Assembly (NCBI GenBank): GCA_003586115.2
Contig: QVOM02000070.1
Coordinates: 1,570,189 to 1,634,188 of the forward strand
DNA: 64,000 nt
Direction: 5' to 3'
DNA from: Salvator merianae
Lineage: Eukaryota > Chordata > Lepidosauria > Squamata > Teiidae
The notes beneath the pieces were generated by a model. That model was not told the origin of the DNA, made no database searches, and saw only the letters and a program-made list of their open reading frames with translations. How positions within the stretch are numbered: the stretch's first letter is position 1; each line of letters starts with the position of its first letter. Below are positions 57,830 through 64,000 of this stretch, in pieces. A program made the position numbers and the translations under genes.

Positions 57830-58029
57830 CTTTTGATCCCTTGCCAAAGTTGGGCAAGTCTAAAGGAATAATTATGGGATTTGCTGCCTTCACAGAAGCC
57901 ACCCAGGACCTATCAAAAGTTCCATCTATAGTTCTTATATTTTGATGGACCCTATCAGATGTATCTGGTAGCAGTGACAGGCTGCAAGACTCAGTGGCTT
58001 AAGTAATGATTTTAATTTTATAGAATAAT

Positions 58030-58490
58030 GCCATATCAGGTTGCTACTAGAATGGATGCCTAAGTATTACTTCCAGTGTGGAGAGACAGGTAGAATGTCT
58101 CTAAAATTTATCTGCAGGGAGTCGAGAGCAGGGGAAGGTTTTGCCTTTGTCTTCTGCCTGAGAATGCCCAGAAGCAATTGGTGGGCCACTGTGTGAGACA
58201 GGATGCTGGACAAGATGGGCTGTGGCCTGATCCAGCAAGGCTTTTTGTAATTTGTGGAGGTCAAGTATATCAGTGCTACTACAATTGATGCCTAGGTACC
58301 ACTTGCAGTGTGGAGAGACAGGCAGAATGCATCTAAAGGCCATTTGTAGGGAGTCAAGAGAAGATGAGGGTTTTGCTTTCATCTTCTGCTTGACAATGCC
58401 CAGAAGCAGTTGGTGGGCCACTGTGTGAGACAGGATGCTTGACTAGATGGGCCATGGCCCAATCCAGCAGGGCTCCCCTTATGTTCTTAT
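58030..58490 (+). repeat. Tandem pair of CR1-like 3' units
   Basis: Two head-to-tail copies of about 230 bp, at about 58030-58250 and 58250-58490. Each has GTGTGGAGAGACAGG, a GGGAGTC(G/A)AGAG block, CAGAAGCA.TTGGTGGGCCAC and GGATGCT(G/T)GAC. The first copy lacks the terminal ATGTTCTTA and runs straight into the second. The copies differ at many positions. Confidence 0.65.
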
Positions 58491-58737
58491 TTTTTGCTTA
58501 ACTCGATGACTTTTGAAGTCCTTCTCAACTTCTTGATAAATAAATGCAATTCATAAAGTTTGGGATAATTCTGGACCACTACCAGACAGCATCCTATTCT
58601 TAAAAAAAAAAGAAAAATCAGGCAAAATAATTCAAGACAACTGTGTTGCACCAGAAAGCTAGTTAGTTTGAACAGCAATTAGCAATGTATTAGAGATATG
58701 GAATTAATAGGGTGCACTTTTTGTAAGCATAACTATA

Positions 58738-58860
58738 TATTTATTGGCGTTCTTATCCTGCCCCATGCCCGAAGTTCTCACGACAGATTACAACAGTATA
58801 AACAGATGAAAAAGAACCCACTAAAAACAGCAACAGTGCCCGAAAATAGGGTGAAGTGGG
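58738..58860 (-). mobile_element. Possible L2-like 3' end fragment
   Basis: TATTGGCGTTCTTATCCTGC followed by a stretch with ACAGATTACAACAGTATAAA has the layout of an L2-type antisense tail (coloured by CCGCCC-like and TTACAA motifs). It lies 30 bp from the better supported L2-like element at 58890. Confidence 0.3.
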
Positions 58861-58889
58861 GTGATAAACTGCATGGCTTCACTTCTCTT

Positions 58890-59335
58890 AGGTATTTATT
58901 TATTTATTTATTTATAGCATTTGTAGCCCACCTTCACCTGGAGATCCCTGGGTGGATCACATCACATGATAAAACAATTACTAAAACATGTTTAAAAATA
59001 TAGGCCATCCAACCTCCCTCCCTGGCAGGGCTACCATAAGAGGAACTAAGAATCAAAGGCCTGGTTGAAGAGGTATGTTTCAACTAGGTGCCAAAAACCA
59101 TATGAAGTTGGCACCTGGCATATCTCCACTGGGAAGCTATTCCAAAACTGGGGTGCCACAACAGGGAAGGCCCTCTTGTGTGTGGCAGCCCATAGCCCCT
59201 CCGAGGCATGATGGGCTGGGTGACAGACCCCAGGAGCAGCTTGCCATTTTGACAGCAGATCACCACTATTTTCACCAGTCTTTCTGACACCAGTGGCCTT
59301 TCTGAGCAAAGGTGACTGACCCAAGGTCACCTGGT
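58890..59335 (-). mobile_element. L2-like LINE 3' end
   Basis: On the minus strand the frame at 59046-59330 contains RAFPVVAPQFWNSFPVEI followed by ETYLFNQAFDS, the typical C-terminus of L2-type ORF2. Downstream are GTGGGCTACAAATGCTATA and an (AAATA)n-like tail (the plus-strand TTTA repeat at 58892-58914). Truncated and inactive. Confidence 0.75.
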
Positions 59336-60361
59336 GAACTTTTAAAGAAGTATCCCTGGACTATTTTAACCAACCACAAGAAGAGCTGAGTTGCTCTTTC
59401 ATCTGCTTTGAAGTGGGTTATGCCCATCTTTTTCTGTAATCATTTAATAGCATGGAATTGGAAGATGGGCATATCTTCCTAGCTATCTTTCACATGCAGA
59501 CTCCAAAATGCAATGCTATGTTTTATTCTTGCTGGAATTTGCCGCACAGTATAAGCTGTCTGCATCTGGTTTTTAACCTTCAATCCCAGTTTGCTAGTCC
59601 ACAGTGCCCTGAATGGATGGAAAATGAAATGGTATCTTCCAAGCTCTTAACTTCATTGTGAGGCTGCTCATTTATCTTTTCATTCCCTGATTTTTTAAAA
59701 AAGTGCTAAGTGTCACAGCAAGAGTGATTGATAGGACAGTTTGCATAGCTGAAGGATCGCATTGTAGAAGAGAAAAGAAAGTATGAGAATGCAGAGGTAG
59801 GGAAAGCCTTTTTTTTTTAGTATGTTAACAAAAACATCACCTCCTGCCTCATCAAGCCAATAGATGGTATCTGTCTGCTTTGGCAAGTAAATGAAGTGAC
59901 AAAAAGCTTTTTAGATGCTTTGCGTGATGGGGTTTTGGCTTCAGACCAGCACTTTAAATGGTGGTGCTTTAGTACTATTAATTTTTTTTTCCCCTAGGGA
60001 GGCTGAAGGTTACTTTTCAAGGGGCAAAAAATCATTTGCTAAAGCTCCATATGTTTTAGAAATGGATTCTGTGAAGTCAGAAGGGTTCAGTGGAGGTCTG
60101 CTTAACAAGACCTCTGGGTCAGCAGTCAAATCATAAAAGGTTTAATCTTGAATAACTTCCATATCATTCTCTTCCTTCCACTCGGGATTGAGGATCTCAA
60201 GATTTCTCGTAGCAGATGCTGACTTGATCCAGACCTGCCTGGTTTCAGGAAACGGCAACTTGGCGTGCCATACAGGAAGAGCATTTTAAGTAACTGAGTG
60301 CCGTTTTAGGTTCTTATTAAGGGATGTGGCTATACACCCTGGGTACAGGACAGGACTACAA

Positions 60362-60391
60362 ATATTTATTTATTTATTTATTTATTTATTT
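60362..60391 (+). repeat. (TTTA)n tract
   Basis: About seven TTTA units, possibly the tail of a minus-strand L2-like fragment, though the body beyond it was not recognised. Confidence 0.85.
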
Positions 60392-60711
60392 ACACTTATA
60401 TCCCTATGAATGTGGGATGCTCTTTGAAGGACAAAAGTTAAGGATTGTTCTAGAAAAGAGACAGAAAAGTATATTTAATCATCTAAAGCAGGGGAGGGGG
60501 GGATAAAGGATAGTTGGATATTATTATTTTAGTCTCCCAATGGAAAAAAGAAAGCTGGGAAGGAACGGGGAAGGTGTTAAGCTTGGATATGATGGGAGTT
60601 AGTGATGTATGATAATATAGATGTAATATAGCCTGTATTATTTAAAATTAATAACATACATTAAAAATGCATTCATATCCCAACCTATAATCAACTAGAA
60701 TTGGGAAAGTT

Positions 60712-60815
60712 CAGGAGGGAGGGAGGGAAAGAAGAGGGAAGGGAAGGGAGGGGAAAGGAGGAAGCAAGGAAGGAAGGAAGGAAGGAAGGAAGGAAGGAAG
60801 GAAGGAAGGAAGGAA

Positions 60816-60860
<45 letters not shown>

Positions 60861-60903
60861 GGAGCAAGGGAGGGAGGGAGGGAGGGAGGGAGGGAAGGAG
60901 GGA
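60712..60903 (+). repeat. (GGAA)/(GAAA)/(GGGA) purine tract
   Basis: About 190 bp with almost no pyrimidine: (GGAA)n, then (GAAA)n, then (GGGA)n. The encoded lysine/glutamate/glycine-rich frame is a by-product. Confidence 0.95.
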
Positions 60904-61639
60904 ATAAGTAATAATTTATTTGTTCTGAAAGGCCTATATGGTCAGAAAAGCTGGTGAAAATAGTGATACTCTGCTCTTAAAGTGGACCAGCTTAAGGGCA
61001 AAAGTGGAGATGCCCCTTGTTTCTTATCCCCATCCTGCATGAGTCAATGGCTAGGGATACCTGTCTATACTAGAGAAAATAGATAATCTATGAAATAGGA
61101 AGAAATACCATCTTGTCATTCTCCTCAAGTAACAAAATGCTTTGGACCCATCTTATTCCCAGTCACTGTGTAAAGCCCAGTGGGTACTAGGAGAACTCAG
61201 CTCTACAAGTCACAGAGTTCCAATCAGCCACAGCTCCTCAGTGTGTAACCTGCCAAAGTAAACTTTTTTAAGAAAAATACCTCATAAAAGAAGGAACAAG
61301 GCAAACAAACATGTGACCTGTCTGCTTTCACAGATAAAAGCCTCTGTCTTGAATGTTTGTAGTGTTACCATGTAAATTCATTTCTCAAAAGGACTATACA
61401 CAAATGTTATCACATAGTTAAAAGCACACAAACATTAGAATAATCAAATAACCACACGGTACTATCATAATCCCACCAAAGAATATGGAAATTATATAAT
61501 GGGTGTCATATATAGATTTCCTTAGCTTGGTTCTTTCCAGGCCTTCTGGACTGCAGAGTTTTTGGTCAAGTTTGTATTCTTCTTTGGAACATCTTCTCCT
61601 GTCCGGGGTATTGACAACTACGAGACTCCAGTGTATCTG

Positions 61640-62080
61640 CTTTGATTCACAAAATCATAGAATCATAGATCATAGAGTTGGAAGGGACCTCCAGGGTCAT
61701 CGAGTCCAACCCCCTGCTCAATGCAGGATTCACTAAACCATCCCAGACAGATGTCTGTCCAGTCTCTTCTTGAAAAGCTGCAGTGAAGGAGAGTTCACCA
61801 CCTCCTGTGACAACCTATTCCATTGACTGATTGGCCTTACTGTCAGAAAGTGTTTTTCTAATTTCTAGTCTGTAGCTACTCCCTTGAAGTTTCATCCCGT
61901 TGTTTCTAATCCTTCCTTCTTGTGTAAGTGAGAATAGGGTCTGCACTGTGACAGCCCTTCAGATCCTTGACAACAGCTATCGTGTCTCCTCTCAGTCTTC
62001 TCTTCTGCAGGCTAAACATTCCTAGATCCTTTAACTGTTCCTCGTAGGTTGACTCATGGTTGACTCTGGGTTGTAGAAGA
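61640..62080 (-). mobile_element. CR1 LINE 3' end
   Basis: The plus strand shows the reverse complement of the classic CR1 3' region: AATCATAGAATCATAG, GTTGGAAGGGACCTCCAGGG, TCGAGTCCAACCCCCTGCTC and GTGTCTCCTCTCAGTCTTCT. The minus-strand translation near 62000 contains LGMFSLQKRRLRGDTI, the usual end of CR1 ORF2. The element is truncated at about 62080 and inactive. Confidence 0.88.
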
Positions 62081-62396
62081 TGTGATGAGGTTACAGCTGC
62101 TTCTATACCAATGGTCCAAACTGGTTCAACTGTCCTTAGATGTGGTTTATCACCTTCAGGGCAAAAGAGTGCCGTTTTCCAGAAAACCTGTCTGCGCAAG
62201 TTGCTTTGAACATATTTTTTTTCTGTCTTCTGTCAAATTTTCTGTTGGGTTTTGCAGATATTGATTGGTATCTAAAATAACAGAATCATTATTGCTCACT
62301 GAACATGTGACAAATGTGACAAATGTTTTCTTCTCTCCACATCTTCTGAACCTCTCCTGTCAACTGGAGAAGGCCAGTAACAGAAAGAAAGACTAA

Positions 62397-62930
62397 GGTC
62401 TTAGCCACACTGGGCCTTATACTGGGATATATCTAAGAATAGGAACTTGCTGTCTGCATGCTGGTGCAAATTATGGCAGGACCTGGAAGAAGCCTGCTGT
62501 AGTTTGCATTAGAAGGCAGGCACTATGGACCTGTTCACACTTTCTACTTGTTCACACTTTCCACAGTGGAACAGACCTCACAGTGCAGACACTGTCCACA
62601 TTGTGAGACCATGGAACAGACCAGCAGCAGGATGCCAGCATTCACAGTGTGAATGCTGGCACCCTGCAGGTGTCCTGAGTCATGACAGTGACTCGGAATC
62701 TTCCGGCCTCTGTCATGGTGACTGGCAATGTTGTACAATGGTGCAGGCATGCTGCATCATTCTGCATTTGCACCTGGAAGTGTGTGCAAACAGTACAGCT
62801 GTGGAGCATGATTTTGTGCTCCACAGCAGGTAGTGATCTGGAGCAGCTGTAGTCTAGTGAGGGTCCCTGACGCTCAGTAGTTATAAGTGCAAAAAGGTCC
62901 CAAGTTCCTATTCAGTGCAGAAAGGACCTA
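62397..62930. mobile_element. Family B MITE split by a family A MITE
   Basis: The left part (62397-62526) carries the family B modules GGCCTTATACTGGGATATAT, AATAGGAACTTGCTG and GTTTGCATTAG. The right part (62901-62930) resumes with AAGTTCCTATTC and GTGCAGAAAGGACC. Between them, 62527-62900 is a separate element. Confidence 0.6.
62527..62900. mobile_element. Family A MITE nested in family B
   Basis: Starts GGACCTGTTCACACTTTCTA and ends TATAAGTGCAAAAAGGTCC, with CAGCATTCACAGTGTGAATGC (split: CAGCATTCACA/TGTGAATGCTG) and TGTCATGGTGACTGGC modules and a GGAGCATGATTTTGTGCTCC palindrome. Confidence 0.6.
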
Positions 62931-62937
62931 AGACTGG

Positions 62938-63388
62938 GTTCACACTTACCAGTCTTGGATGGTATTACAATACTATACTAGGCTGGGTAAGACCCAGTGT
63001 TCTGGTGACCATTTGCACATCACACTCTGGAGCAGCCCCATATTGGGTCAGCAGTGCGCAAGTGTGAATGGCCCGGCCAGGGCAGGTCAGATTGCCATGA
63101 TAACATGCAAGGCAACATCTGACACACACTTATATGTTACTATGGTTATTTGGATGCTGCACATGACTGTACAGCCTCAGTTGCACCACTGCACCGACTT
63201 GCCATGCTTCACACAGAGAGGGTGGGAAAGCAGATGTCCAGGAGTGATCCAGGTGTTCCTGTTAAACTGGATCATTTCTAGGAGGGCTTAGGCAACTTCT
63301 GGTGAGTTGTCGTGGCTCCCCGGTGCAGGTGGAGTGATCCAGTGAGCGTTTGAATTGCTTCATCACACAAGTGTGAACAGATCCTAAG
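62938..63388. mobile_element. Foldback MITE
   Basis: Starts GGGTTCACACTTACCAG and ends ACAAGTGTGAACAGATCC. It contains TTGCCATGATAACATGCAAG and paired GAGTGATCCAG blocks near the right side. Boundaries are approximate. Confidence 0.5.
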
Positions 63389-63395
63389 ATGGAGA

Positions 63396-63452
63396 TTGTG
63401 TGTGTGTGTGTTTGAGAGAGAGAAAGATAAAGAGAGGGAGAGAGAGAGAAAG
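63396..63452 (+). repeat. (TG)n and (GA)n microsatellite
   Basis: A TG run followed by GAGA-rich sequence. A related GAGACAGA array is at 63876-63908. Confidence 0.9.
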
Positions 63453-64000
63453 TGCTCTAGGAGCTCTTTCACTGTCACCAAAACCGTGTTAGAGGGGCAT
63501 TGAAGTCTGCCCATCTCCACAGCACCCCCCGTCAAATAGGTCTGAGATTGCACAGAGAGATTTTAATGTGCCTCTAAGGAACAAAAGTTTCAGGGCATGA
63601 GAAGTGACTCTGAGGTCACTTCTCACACAATGAACTGGTCCCATGCTGTGGTGAAACACTCCACATTTCCTTGCGGGCTTGTTGGGCCTGCACACAGTGG
63701 GCGAAGAGGATTCGTATGTGCAGTCATGGAGACTTGAGAACCACAGCCTTGGCAACTTCAGTTGAGCTGTCAAGTTCCCTGCTGAGTCTTCCTTGGGCTT
63801 CCTTGAGGACACCCCAATCCAGTGGAGATGCCTTGCCCAGGCATCTTCTTCTGGGGAAGCAGAGACATGCCCACCAAGAGAGACGGAGAGACAGAGAGAC
63901 AGAGACAGACTGCTGCTGCTGTAGGACAGCTCCACAGCTGTCTCCTGAAAGGTTCATGGGGTTAATCTGGCCTGAGAACAGCAAAAGGGCTTTTTTAAAG

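Larger units (their letters stand above)
59336..61639. other. Unassigned apart from simple repeats
   Basis: AT-rich sequence with the (TTTA)n and purine tracts listed separately. No gene supported. Confidence 0.4.

Noticed and set aside
60701..60907. Lys/Glu/Gly-rich frame
   Set aside because: Translation of a purine microsatellite.

Overview
The window is nuclear DNA of a vertebrate, most probably a squamate reptile (lizard or snake). No bacterial gene structure is present: long open frames are rare and most of the sequence is interspersed repeats. The repeat mix points to Squamata: a BovB (RTE) LINE 3' end, L1 insertions, CR1-like and L2-like LINE 3' ends, tRNA-derived SINEs, hAT-type elements and many foldback MITEs. 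The assignment rests on recognised repeat types and motifs, not on a database search.

The only protein-coding loci I can support are two tandem two-exon genes of the CD225/dispanin (IFITM-related) family, both on the minus strand. Copy B (exon 1 at 23461-23790, exon 2 at 18253-18426, intron about 5.0 kb) is intact and predicts 167 residues. Copy A (exon 1 at 9496-9840, exon 2-like segment at 7847-7987, intron about 1.5 kb) has an intact first exon, but the position matching B's splice acceptor reads AA instead of AG and its C-terminus is shorter. Leader, parts of the intron and the 3' flank also align between the loci, so this is a duplication of a whole genomic segment and not a retrocopy.

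The rest is layered transposon debris. (1) A large group of short elements begins with variants of GGGCCTGTTCGCACTT or GGGCCTTTCTGCACTT, is built of consecutive internal palindromes, and where both ends are clear is flanked by 3-bp target duplications (ATA, ATT, CAA, TCT, ACT, CAG). (2) hAT-type elements with 8-bp duplications lie at 34236-35364, 52384-52713 and 57491-57829. (3) LINE material: BovB at 10855-11232, L1 at 45242-47174, 27330-27780 and 15007-15122, CR1-like at 16790-17800, 30480-31230 and 61640-62080, L2-like at 21305-21630 and 58890-59335. (4) SINEs include a similar inverted pair at 26103-26405 and 40521-40800.

Nested insertions give a relative chronology: hAT inside a foldback MITE (34126-35456), a MITE inside a tRNA SINE upstream of copy B (24208-25045), one MITE family inside another (62397-62930), and a repeat in copy A's intron that is absent from copy B (8833-9069). 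No rRNA, functional tRNA or CRISPR is visible. Long stretches (for example 5143-7600, 28170-30470 and 49895-52370) hold nothing I can assign.
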